Shown: positions 1 to 7,968 of the stretch, piece after piece | How the letters are laid out: every line of letters starts with the position of its first letter | How positions within the stretch are numbered: the first letter of the stretch is position 1 | Assembly (NCBI RefSeq): GCF_947495565.1 | Contig: NZ_CANLZM010000022.1 | Span: 1 to 39,456, forward strand | Direction of reading: 5' to 3' | DNA length: 39,456 nucleotides | DNA from: an uncultured Pontibacter sp. | GTDB taxonomy: Bacteria > Bacteroidota > Bacteroidia > Cytophagales > Hymenobacteraceae | The notes under the pieces: generated by a model | Databases searched by the model: none | What the model was told of the DNA's origin: nothing | What the model saw: only the letters and a program-made list of their open reading frames with translations | Program-made: the position numbers and the translations under genes

Positions 1-2
1 CA

Positions 3-36
3 TTGTTTATCTGTAAGCTTCATGACAGATAAACAA
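3..36. other. Stem-loop at window edge
   Basis: Perfect 12-bp inverted repeat (TTGTTTATCTGT / ACAGATAAACAA) with a 10-nt loop. There is no T-tract after either arm, so it is not a textbook intrinsic terminator. It may end or regulate a gene lying left of the window. Nothing else is recognisable before the first gene at 199. Confidence 0.5.
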
Positions 37-198
37 ATACCCCCTAAGGAAGGTCCATATTTATGAGATAGCTTCTATTATAAGATTGAGGCATCGCCTT
101 ACGCAAATTCAACAAAAAGGGTTTCTGCAGCACAATATTAGATCTTAATCAGTGTTTATTTAATTACCTCATCGTGCTATAACACAAGTTACAGCCGC

Positions 199-486
199 AT
201 GCAGCGTGTGTATTATTTGCATAATCTTGTTGCCATGATAACTATTATACTTACCCTGATCGGAATTATAGGAACACTTTTTATTGTCGCTTACCTCAAA
301 CAGGTAGAAGATAAAATGCCGGATCTGCTCAAAGAAATGGAGACGCCTGCACCTGAATGCCCGGTTTGTCATTTACCACACAAGCACAGCAACCACTTAG
401 AACACAAACGAGGCCTCAGAAGTATAAAAGGCTACTGCAAACGCAAAAGAAAAGCTGCTCTAGGGCACTGCCATCATACAAATTAA
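199..486 (+). CDS. Small membrane protein with a CxxC-type cysteine pair
   Basis: A 95-residue protein that I do not recognise. One hydrophobic segment (about residues 13-33) is followed by an acidic linker, a CPVCHLPH motif (about residues 54-61) and a basic His/Lys-rich tail ending near GHCHH. The Cys/His pattern suggests a zinc-knuckle or metal-binding tail on the cytoplasmic side of a single-pass membrane anchor; this is inference from composition. The start is uncertain: the ATG at 235 would begin directly at the membrane segment and give 83 residues. No clear ribosome binding site favours either. It stands alone, followed by a gap containing a MITE-like repeat. Confidence 0.5.
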   Translation: MQRVYYLHNLVAMITIILTLIGIIGTLFIVAYLKQVEDKMPDLLKEMETPAPECPVCHLPHKHSNHLEHKRGLRSIKGYCKRKRKAALGHCHHTN

Positions 487-560
487 GCCTTCTTTCTCTA
501 ACGCCAAATTCAACACTTTAGCTTGGGGCAACATCAGTAATCTATACTTCAGATGTCTTT

Positions 561-707
561 GAGCCTGTTTAGAATTTATTAATACTACATTGCCTGCCCT
601 TGCTGCGTGTATTCACCAGCAAGATTAACAGCATCTGCATTTTGATTGTTGGTGAGAAACACCAACAATGGCGGGTATAGGCCCTATAACTAAAAACTCT
701 AAACAGC
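561..707 (+). repeat. MITE-like intergenic repeat, copy 1
   Basis: 147-bp element that recurs inverted at 16156-16302 with the same length and about 90% identity (15 differences by hand alignment, no gaps). Its ends are near-inverted (left GAGCCTGTTTAGA..., right complement GCTGTTTAGAGTTT), like short terminal inverted repeats. Inside are a perfect 10-bp hairpin (ATTGTTGGTG / CACCAACAAT, 645-669) and a second one (CTTGCTG / CAGCAAG, 599-623). CTTT occurs on both sides (557-560 and 707-710), a possible target duplication. The end sequence resembles those of IS5-type elements (from memory). It occupies most of the gene-free interval 487-905; the rest of that interval shows nothing recognisable. 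Confidence 0.75.
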
Positions 708-905
708 TTTCTTTTTAGAAAACATTCTGAGCTTTAATTTCAAGCTTTTTCATCATATTAAAGAGCAACCACACCCACAGTTGCCAAGTTCATACTTTAG
801 CATAACCTAAATGCCTGTACAAGGTATAAATTAATATACCCGGAACGCTTGAAGCGGATACTGTTGCCACTCATACTTGCCTGAACTTTAACATCAGTTA
901 TCGCC

Positions 906-1607
906 ATGGTATCACCAGCCTATATCCTGATTTTGTTTACGCTGCTGATTTTAACTGTACAGGAGAAGGACAGCTATAAGCAAAAACGAGAAGAAATGGT
1001 GCGTGAATCTATTGAAGCCAGGGGCGTTAAAGACAAAGCCGTGTTGAAGGCCATGCGCACCGTAAAACGCCATTTGTTTGTCCCCCCCGATCAGGCTGCC
1101 TATGCGTATGAAGACCACCCCTTGCCCATCGGTTCCGGACAAACTATTTCGCAGCCCTACATGGTGGCTTACATGACCGAGGTTATAAAGCCAACCCCGC
1201 AGATGAAGGTGCTGGAAGTAGGCACAGGCAATGGCTACCAGGCGGCAGTGCTGGCAGAAATCGTAAAGCAAGTTTATACCATCGAAATCATACCTGAGCT
1301 TGGGCAATCTGCCGCTACACGTCTAAAAAAACTGGGTTATGATAACGTGCAAGTGAAGGTGGGAAACGGCTACCACGGCTGGGGAGAGCATGCGCCCTAC
1401 GATGCCATTGTAGTAACTGCTGCTGCCGAAAAAGTGCCGCCTCCGCTGGTGGAGCAACTGAAAGACGGCGGCAAAATGGTGATTCCTATCGGCCCACAGT
1501 TCAGAACGCAGTCGCTGCTGCTGATAGAAAAGAAAAACGGCAAAATATCCACCAAAAAGCTGATGCCCGTAGTATTTGTGCCTTTTACGGGAGGCGATAA
1601 ACAATAG
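906..1607 (+). CDS. pcm: Protein-L-isoaspartate O-methyltransferase
   Basis: Repairs damaged proteins by methylating L-isoaspartyl residues with S-adenosylmethionine. The family fingerprint is clear: GSGQTIS (residues 76-82), the SAM-binding EVGTGNGYQAA (from 104), an acidic end to the next strand (YTIEIIPEL) and the GGKMVIPIG segment near the C-terminus. The 233 residues exceed the usual roughly 210 because of a hydrophobic N-terminal stretch (about residues 3-18) that looks like a signal anchor or uncleaved signal peptide, so the enzyme may be membrane-tethered or exported. The ATG at 906 is the only start that keeps this segment; a shorter cytoplasmic form could begin at MVRESIEARG. It is monocistronic and convergent with the dehydrogenase downstream. 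Confidence 0.9.
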   Translation: MVSPAYILILFTLLILTVQEKDSYKQKREEMVRESIEARGVKDKAVLKAMRTVKRHLFVPPDQAAYAYEDHPLPIGSGQTISQPYMVAYMTEVIKPTPQMKVLEVGTGNGYQAAVLAEIVKQVYTIEIIPELGQSAATRLKKLGYDNVQVKVGNGYHGWGEHAPYDAIVVTAAAEKVPPPLVEQLKDGGKMVIPIGPQFRTQSLLLIEKKNGKISTKKLMPVVFVPFTGGDKQ

Positions 1608-1714
1608 AAATTCCGTTGATTTAGGAAAGCTGCTCTGACGCGGAACAGATGCAAAATTTCTTTTAAGTAAATTTCTGAAAGCCTTTCATACTTTCAAACT
1701 CTGAGTACGCACGC

Positions 1715-2752
1715 TTAAACCTTTACCACAACCTTTCCCACCGACTGCCCCCGCTGAAAAAGCCTGATCGCCTCGTGCATCGCTTCAAAATTGTATACAT
1801 GCCCAATGTGCTGCGGCTTCAAATTAAGAGCCTGTAGCTCGCCAAGTAACCGGTGCATCATCTCCGTTTGTTCATACAGGTAGATGAGGTTAAACCCCAT
1901 CAGCGATTTGTTCTCGGTGGGCAGGCGCAGCGGGTCTATTTTAGGCCGGCGCAGGTATCTCCAGAATAGGCTTGGGTAGTTGGGTCTGGCGCCATGGCTC
2001 GAAAAACTGGCATTGCCGTACACCACCATCCGCCCCATAGGTGCCATTGCCTCCCAGCCCTGCTTCAGAATCTTGCCGCCGATACACTCCATGATCAGGC
2101 GCAAAGGTTGGTTTGCGAGTGCTGCTTTCAACTTTTCAGGAAAGTCTTTATCGCGCAGTATTACTTCGTCATAAGCTTCCTCTTTTCGCAGAAATTCCAC
2201 TTTGCCGGCTCTGCCCACCGTGCCGATAGTATGAGCGCCATACTTTTTGCAGATGCGGTTGGCAAGTATACCCACACCGCCGGCTGCGCTATGTATGAGC
2301 ACCGTCATTCCGGCATGCAGGCTCCCAAGCTCCGTGATGGCGTAATAGGCTGTCAGCCCCTGCACCAGAAAACCTGCGCCTTCCTCAAAGCTCCAGCTCT
2401 CAGGCAGCGGAATAACATAGCGGTGGTTTATGTTGATGTGTGAGACATAACCTCCGAATTTTGTGGCTCCCATTACCTTATCTCCTACTTTCCAATCTTG
2501 CACATCCTCTCCCACAGCCATAACCACTCCCGAAAACTCCAGGCCCGGTATAAACGCTCCCTCTGGCGTAGCACTGTACAGGCCCTGCATAGCAAAAATG
2601 TCAGCAAAATTCAGCCCTATCGCTTTCACCTGCACGCATACTTCGTCCGGCTTGGGTATTGGCAGGTTTTCCTTCTGAAGTTTTAAGTTGCTGATAGATC
2701 CGGCTTTGGACATGCGGTAAACCTGGCGTTCGATCATATATGTTTTGCTCAT
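1715..2752 (-). CDS. Zinc-independent MDR oxidoreductase (quinone reductase / VAT-1-like)
   Basis: 345-residue medium-chain dehydrogenase/reductase. The N-terminal GroES-like domain carries GLNFADIFAMQGLY and PGLEFSGVV, and the Rossmann domain carries the NADPH-binding HSAAGGVG. The structural and catalytic zinc ligands of true alcohol dehydrogenases are not evident, which places it with the quinone oxidoreductase (QOR)/VAT-1 branch. It probably reduces quinones or other activated carbonyls with NADPH; the substrate cannot be read from sequence. It is divergent from the DAC-like gene at 2973 across about 220 bp. No operon partner. Confidence 0.85.
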   Translation of the reverse strand: MSKTYMIERQVYRMSKAGSISNLKLQKENLPIPKPDEVCVQVKAIGLNFADIFAMQGLYSATPEGAFIPGLEFSGVVMAVGEDVQDWKVGDKVMGATKFGGYVSHININHRYVIPLPESWSFEEGAGFLVQGLTAYYAITELGSLHAGMTVLIHSAAGGVGILANRICKKYGAHTIGTVGRAGKVEFLRKEEAYDEVILRDKDFPEKLKAALANQPLRLIMECIGGKILKQGWEAMAPMGRMVVYGNASFSSHGARPNYPSLFWRYLRRPKIDPLRLPTENKSLMGFNLIYLYEQTEMMHRLLGELQALNLKPQHIGHVYNFEAMHEAIRLFQRGQSVGKVVVKV

Positions 2753-2972
2753 TGAATTTTACTTTGCCCGCAACGGCAGCAGGAGCTTGTTGTTTCACCT
2801 GTAACTTATACTTACAAAGCACAATATGCAAACGATTAGAAAGCGAACTTCTGCCCATTTTTATGCTCGCGGCTCCAAATTCACGTAAAACTTAAAAGGG
2901 TATCGCCCGCCCTTGCTCGCAAGTGCGTGATTTTGCGCTTGTTGCTGCGCCCAAACCGACAAGAAGCTTTCT

Positions 2973-4112
2973 ATGCACAACCCCCGCCATACTACCTACC
3001 AGGCTGCTCAGATTGTAGCGCCAAAGGTAGAAGCGCATTTCAGAAATCAGCTTACAGCAGCACTGGAAAGTGGTGCCGAAGGCCTGGCCCCTGCCCCAGC
3101 CCGACATACCATAGAAGCTATACTGGATGCTGCTTTCTGGGCCAGCCTGCGCCGGGAAGAAGGCCACGCCCCTAAAATATCGTTAGCCTTTTTACCGCCA
3201 GATCGTGTAACGCAGCCTCTTCAGTTTGAGCACAGCCTGCCCCTTAGTCCGGAGTCGCTGATCAAAATTGCGCCGGGTGTTGAGCAGCCGGGCATACACT
3301 TGGGTGTGTGGGTAGATAAAAATGAACTATGCGTATGGGGAACAACCCGCTGGATACCCAGTTACTGTTTTGTTGTAAACGTTCCGGAGCCCGGTTTACT
3401 TGTAATAAAACACCGAAGGGCTGATGGTTACGGGAAATTTGCCAACGTGGCGGTGCTAAAAGGTGATCAGATAAAGCTAGTGGATGAGAGCAGCGCCAGC
3501 CTTCCGAACTGTCCGCAACTCCTTACCTCGCTACTTGGTTTTTCTGCGCCGGTTACCATGGCTAATGTGCATATTCAGCTGGCGGTGTCGATGCGGACCC
3601 ATGGGCGTGGCGGTACGCTGCTGCTGGTGCCTGCTGGCACTTCGGATTGGCAAACATCAATCGTAACGCCCATTACCTACGCCATTCAGCCTGCGTTCTG
3701 CGGGCTGGCGAAACTGTTGAAGCAGGAAGAGGAGCAAAAAAACCGCAGCCAGTGGCAGGAGTTGCTTCGGCAGGAGGTGGAAAGCATAGCCTCCTTAACT
3801 GCCGTGGATGGCGCTACTTTAATGACAGATGATTATGACTTGCTGGCCTTCGGCGCTAAAATAGGCCGCCAGAAAGGGAGCGACCCGGTGGCGCAGCTGC
3901 TGTTCACAGAGCCCGTCGTAGACAGCGAAGCTGCCGTTATTCATCCGACGCAACTTGGCGGCACCCGGCATTTATCGGCAGCCCAGTTCGTAAAAGACCA
4001 GACCGGTTCCATAGCCATGGTAGCCTCTCAGGATGGTAGCTTTACTGTTTTTGCCTGGTCGCCATGCGAGAACATGGTGCAGGCACACCGGATAGACACG
4101 CTGCTGCTGTAA
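2973..4112 (+). CDS. DACNV-type putative sensor plus diadenylate-cyclase-like domain
   Basis: 379 residues. The C-terminal third carries the signature of the DisA/CdaA diadenylate cyclase fold: DGA at 279-281 followed by a hydrophobic strand and glycine (LLAFGAKIG), then GTRH at 330-333 followed by SAAQFV and a GSIAMVASQDGSFTVF strand pair. DGA and GTRH are the ATP-binding and catalytic motifs of c-di-AMP synthases; the usual RHR is RHL here. The N-terminal 250 residues match what I recall of the DACNV sensor region, including RTHGRGGTLLLVP (208-220). If active it would make c-di-AMP or a related dinucleotide, but activity is not certain. The ATG at 2973 is the first in frame. Monocistronic, convergent with ldhA. 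Confidence 0.7.
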   Translation: MHNPRHTTYQAAQIVAPKVEAHFRNQLTAALESGAEGLAPAPARHTIEAILDAAFWASLRREEGHAPKISLAFLPPDRVTQPLQFEHSLPLSPESLIKIAPGVEQPGIHLGVWVDKNELCVWGTTRWIPSYCFVVNVPEPGLLVIKHRRADGYGKFANVAVLKGDQIKLVDESSASLPNCPQLLTSLLGFSAPVTMANVHIQLAVSMRTHGRGGTLLLVPAGTSDWQTSIVTPITYAIQPAFCGLAKLLKQEEEQKNRSQWQELLRQEVESIASLTAVDGATLMTDDYDLLAFGAKIGRQKGSDPVAQLLFTEPVVDSEAAVIHPTQLGGTRHLSAAQFVKDQTGSIAMVASQDGSFTVFAWSPCENMVQAHRIDTLLL

Positions 4113-4179
4113 TAACCAATGTTGAAAGAGGCTTATGGAATATTAAAGTATAAACAGCGCTAATTATAGCAGCTAGCAT

Positions 4180-5178
4180 TTACTTATCAGGAAGCACCTC
4201 ATTCTCCAACGCCTTTCCTTGCTCAAAGTCTGTTATATTCTGCAGCGTAATATGCGCTATACTTTCAAGAGCATCCGTGGTAAAGAAAGCCTGGTGCCCT
4301 GTTATGAGTACGTTGTTGAAAGATAGCAGCCGCATAAACACATCATCCTTGATTACTTTATCCGATAAATCCTCGAAAAACAAGTCTCCCTCCTCCTCAT
4401 ATACATCCAGCCCTAGGTACTTGATCTTCTCGGTCTTCAGCCCGTCTATGACAGCTTTGGTATCTATAATAGCCCCGCGGCTGGTGTTGATCAGCATCAC
4501 ACCGTCTTTCATTTTTGCAATGCTGGCTTCGTTTATCAGGTGAAAGGTTTGAGGTGTGAGCGGGCAGTGAAGCGACACAATATCTGACTGCCGGTACAGG
4601 TTTTCGAGCGATGTGAATTCTATGCCTGCTGCACGTGCTTCCTCGCTTTCCCGGATGTCGTAGGCTAGTACCCGGCAACCAAGGCCTTTTAAAATACGCG
4701 CCGTTACCAATCCGATTTTACCTAAGCCGATTAAGCCAGCGGTTCTGCCATGCAGGTCGAAGCCCACCAAACCATGAAGCGCAAAATTGCCTTCCCGCAC
4801 GCGGTTGTAAGCACGGTGCGTTTTACGGTTTAGCGTAAGTATGAGTGCAAGCGTGTGTTCGGCAACGGCATAAGGAGAATACGCCGGCACCCGCACTACT
4901 TTTATACCCAGTTTAGCAGCAGTTTGTAAATCAACGTTATTGAACCCTGCGCAACGCAAAGCAATAAGCTTTACACCCGCTGCTGCCAACTGCTGCAGCA
5001 CCTGGGCGTTTACCGTATCGTTTACAAATACACATACTGCCTCCCCTCCTTTACCCAGTACAGCGGTATGTTCATTTAACGGCACCTCCATAAAGTTAAG
5101 CTGATGCCCGTAATGGCTGTTCTCCGACTGAAAAAACTGCTGATCATATACTTTTGAGTTGAAAAACGTGATTTTCAT
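4180..5178 (-). CDS. ldhA: D-lactate dehydrogenase (D-2-hydroxyacid dehydrogenase)
   Basis: NAD-dependent reduction of pyruvate to D-lactate, the fermentative outlet for NADH. 332 residues, typical length. Visible features are CAGFNNVDL in the substrate domain, the NAD loop GLGKIG, then NTSRGAIIDT with the substrate-binding Arg, the catalytic Glu in DVYEEEGDLFFED and the catalytic His in ITGHQAFFT. The GDLFFED segment is typical of LdhA rather than phosphoglycerate or formate dehydrogenases. It is divergent from the amino-acid permease at 5577; a 9-bp palindrome lies about 95-120 bp upstream of its start and could be an operator. Confidence 0.9.
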   Translation of the reverse strand: MKITFFNSKVYDQQFFQSENSHYGHQLNFMEVPLNEHTAVLGKGGEAVCVFVNDTVNAQVLQQLAAAGVKLIALRCAGFNNVDLQTAAKLGIKVVRVPAYSPYAVAEHTLALILTLNRKTHRAYNRVREGNFALHGLVGFDLHGRTAGLIGLGKIGLVTARILKGLGCRVLAYDIRESEEARAAGIEFTSLENLYRQSDIVSLHCPLTPQTFHLINEASIAKMKDGVMLINTSRGAIIDTKAVIDGLKTEKIKYLGLDVYEEEGDLFFEDLSDKVIKDDVFMRLLSFNNVLITGHQAFFTTDALESIAHITLQNITDFEQGKALENEVLPDK

Positions 5179-5576
5179 AAAGCTTACCGATGTTTAAGAT
5201 ACTTAAAATTGATGCTGACTCTCTTTATACTTTACGCAGCTAAGCTGTTAGGCTTTTGAAATGCACTATAAAAACATGATAGTCAACCAAATATCATGTT
5301 AGCAGAGAATCAGTTTTCAGCAAAGGTGTAAATGGAGTTTCCCTTAATCCGGAAATTAAAGTCAGATAAGTATGCTGGAAGCAGGTTACATTCAAGCTGA
5401 GTTTGATTGCTTCAAAATTATTCACACTTCCCTGCATCAGCTTAAACAAAGAATTTTTTATACTAAAATAACATTCATAAAGCAGCTATACACCGTTGGT
5501 TTCCCGTACAAAAGCAATTAATCTCGGTTAAAAGCATTGGCTAACAGCGCTTTAATTACCCCAAGACAACAGGTAT
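5179..5576. other. Intergenic region between ldhA and the permease
   Basis: 398 bp between divergent genes. It contains the palindrome described at 5273-5300 and several AAGTAT/ATACTT hexamers (for example near 5190, 5228 and 5369). No exact TAnnTTTG promoter element or small gene was recognised. Confidence 0.5.
5273..5300. promoter_or_regulatory. Candidate operator palindrome
   Basis: Perfect 9-bp inverted repeat AACATGATA-N10-TATCATGTT in the divergent ldhA/permease interval. The arm spacing places the half-sites about two helical turns apart, as for a dimeric regulator. There is no T-tract, so it is not a terminator. The regulator is unknown. Confidence 0.4.
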
Positions 5577-7022
5577 ATGGAGGATATTAACAGCACAGCG
5601 GGAGGCACAAGTATAAAGCAACGCCGGATGGAGGATCAGGCATTTACCACGGGTACTCAGGCAGTTGCGGAGCCTAAGCCAGCCTTGGGTAAAATTGATG
5701 CGATTGCCGTGATTGTGGGCATTGTGGTGGGCGCTGGCATTTTCAGGACCCCCTCTCTGGTTGCTGCCAACACAAGCGGTAGCACCATGTTTCTTACAGC
5801 CTGGGTTTTAGGAGGCTTGGTGTCGCTGATAGGGGCTTTATGCTATGCAGAACTCTCAACCACCTTTCCGAATGCCGGCGGCGATTACCACTTCCTGACC
5901 CGCGCCTTCGGGAAAAAACTGGCATTTTTGTTTGCCTGGGCCCGTATGAGCGTTATCCAAACGGGTTCCATTGCCTTGCTTGCCTTTATTATCGGAGATT
6001 ATGCTACGCAGATCTATAGCTTGGGCGCTTTCTCGTCTGTCCTGTATGCGGCTTTGGTGGTAGTGCTCCTGACAAGTATAAATATCATCGGGATCAGCGT
6101 TGGTGCTGGTGCTCAGAAGCTGCTGACGGCACTGGAGTTGCTGGGTATTCTAATTGTGATTGCTGCAGGTCTGTTCTCGGCCTCATCCGAACCTGACTTT
6201 ACAACTATAGCTGCCGCGGATACAGCAAATTCTGCCAACTCTTTAGGCCTGGCAATGGTGTTTGTGCTACTGACGTTTGGCGGCTGGAATGAGGCGGCCT
6301 ATATTTCGGCAGAACTGCGCTCCGGCCGTAAAGGCATGGCTTATGTCATGGTCATCAGCATCCTGATTATTACAGCCATTTATGTTTTGATGAACATATC
6401 GTACCTGAATGTGCTCGGTATGAGCGGCATGGCTCAATCAGATGCCGTGGCAGCAGATTTAATGCGGTTAACTTACGGAGAAGGCGGGCTGGTGCTGATA
6501 GGGTTGATTGTGGCTGTTGCCGCGCTTACCTCCGCCAACGCCACCATATTTACCGGGGCACGCACCAACTACGCGCTTGGCAGAGATTTCCCTGTTTTCG
6601 GGTTGCTGGGCAAATGGAATGCTAAAACGTCATCGCCTGTAAACGCTTTTCTGGTGCAGGGCGGCATAGCGCTTGCCCTCATCGGGTTGGGCTTTTTTAC
6701 ACGTAACGGCTTTGAGACGATTGTGGAGTACACGGCCCCTGTTTTCTGGTTTTTCCTGCTGCTGGTGGGCATTGCGCTGTTTGTACTGCGGCACAAGGAA
6801 CCACAACGCCACCGCCCTTTTCGGGTACCCTTGTATCCCTTCACCCCACTTGTATTTTGTTTCACAAGCGCTTACCTGCTTTACTCCAGCCTGGTTTACA
6901 CCGGCCTCGGCGCACTGGTTGGAGTGGCCGTACTGCTGCTTGGGGTACTGCTGTTGCTGGCGCTACCATCACTAAACAAGCTGCTCAAGGTAAATGATAA
7001 GGAGATTCCCGGTATAAAATAA
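5577..7022 (+). CDS. APC-family amino-acid permease
   Basis: 481 residues with about 12 hydrophobic segments. The first membrane helix carries the APC substrate-binding motif GAGIFRTP (about residues 58-65), and TFGGWNEAAYISAEL and TGARTNYALGRDFP are typical of the amino acid-polyamine-organocation superfamily. It probably imports or exchanges an amino acid by proton or substrate antiport in the inner membrane; the substrate cannot be assigned. The N-terminal 35 residues are hydrophilic, and an alternative start at the internal Met (residue 18) would also precede helix 1. No operon partner is within 250 bp. Confidence 0.88.
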   Translation: MEDINSTAGGTSIKQRRMEDQAFTTGTQAVAEPKPALGKIDAIAVIVGIVVGAGIFRTPSLVAANTSGSTMFLTAWVLGGLVSLIGALCYAELSTTFPNAGGDYHFLTRAFGKKLAFLFAWARMSVIQTGSIALLAFIIGDYATQIYSLGAFSSVLYAALVVVLLTSINIIGISVGAGAQKLLTALELLGILIVIAAGLFSASSEPDFTTIAAADTANSANSLGLAMVFVLLTFGGWNEAAYISAELRSGRKGMAYVMVISILIITAIYVLMNISYLNVLGMSGMAQSDAVAADLMRLTYGEGGLVLIGLIVAVAALTSANATIFTGARTNYALGRDFPVFGLLGKWNAKTSSPVNAFLVQGGIALALIGLGFFTRNGFETIVEYTAPVFWFFLLLVGIALFVLRHKEPQRHRPFRVPLYPFTPLVFCFTSAYLLYSSLVYTGLGALVGVAVLLLGVLLLLALPSLNKLLKVNDKEIPGIK

Positions 7023-7281
7023 GTACTAAAGTATGGCTATATACATCCTGCAGTTCCTGTTAAAGCTTAACCCGGTGAAAGCTGACTGAGCAAGTATAAC
7101 TTGATTACATAAACTTAACAAAATGATATATAACTGAAAATAAATTCCATCCGTAGAAGTATGACTTACCACAATTAGCCCCTCCTACTGCACCAGGCAT
7201 CATCGCCCGCCGGGTTATAAGCTGCTATACCGACACAGTACAGAATCAGTACTTATCCATTCATTATTTAAATCGAAGCTT

Positions 7282-7830
7282 ATGAGAATTCTATCAAACT
7301 CCATTTTCACGCTTTTGATTATACTTTGCGCCACAGCTTATACGCAGGCGCAGCAGTCAACCATGAAGCGCATGCCAGACGTGCCTTATGTACCTACCAG
7401 GCAGAGTGTGGTAGACGCCATGCTAAAATTAGCAGAAGTATCTGAGGATGACATAATCTACGATTTGGGTTGCGGCGACGGTAGAATTGTGATCACAGCC
7501 GCAAAGAAGTATGGCGCTACCGGCACTGGCATTGATATTAACCCCGAAAGGATTGAGGAAGCCAACAAAAACGCTCGCGAAGCTGGCGTAACTCATCAGG
7601 TGCGTTTTATAGAAGGCGATCTTTTTGAGGAGGATTTTAGCCCGGCAACCGTCGTGACGCTTTACCTGCTGCCTACCGTAAACCAAAAGCTGCGCCCTAA
7701 ACTGCTGGAGCAGCTAAAGCCCGGCACCCGTATCGTTTCGCACGCGTTTGATATGGGCGATTGGGAGCCAGAGCAAACCATTGAGGTGGACGGTGCCAAA
7801 ATTTATTTCTGGACTGTACCGGAAAAATAG
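7282..7830 (+). CDS. Exported class I SAM-dependent methyltransferase
   Basis: 182 residues. The first 23 or so form a signal peptide (hydrophobic core FTLLIILCATAY, then TQAQQ). The body is a Rossmann methyltransferase: DLGCGDGR (61-68) is the SAM-binding motif, GIDINPERIEEA supplies the acidic residue for the ribose, and FIEGDLFEEDF follows. The VPTRQSVVDAML segment before the core is seen in small lysine-type methyltransferases, but the substrate is unknown. A secreted SAM enzyme is puzzling because SAM is cytosolic; the signal may act as a membrane anchor. No operon partner is evident. Confidence 0.75.
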   Translation: MRILSNSIFTLLIILCATAYTQAQQSTMKRMPDVPYVPTRQSVVDAMLKLAEVSEDDIIYDLGCGDGRIVITAAKKYGATGTGIDINPERIEEANKNAREAGVTHQVRFIEGDLFEEDFSPATVVTLYLLPTVNQKLRPKLLEQLKPGTRIVSHAFDMGDWEPEQTIEVDGAKIYFWTVPEK

Positions 7831-7901
7831 CAAAAGCGTTGCTTAATACTCCCATCATACTTCCCTGTTGATTTTATAAACAAAATCAGTCCTTTTTTGT
7901 C

Positions 7902-7949
7902 ATACAGTGATGCAGCCTCCGCATTGTAACTGGGGCCGCATCACTGTAT
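7902..7949. promoter_or_regulatory. Long palindrome upstream of the LLM gene
   Basis: Inverted repeat with 16-bp arms (ATACAGTGATGCAGCC and its complement, one mismatch) and a 16-nt loop. The right arm ends four bases before TATCTTTA (7953-7960), which resembles the Bacteroidota -7 element (TAnnTTTG) of the LLM gene at 7969. A T-run lies before, not after, the stem, so an operator or 5' regulatory structure is more likely than a terminator. Confidence 0.45.
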
Positions 7950-7968
7950 CTGTATCTTTAAATTTAGA

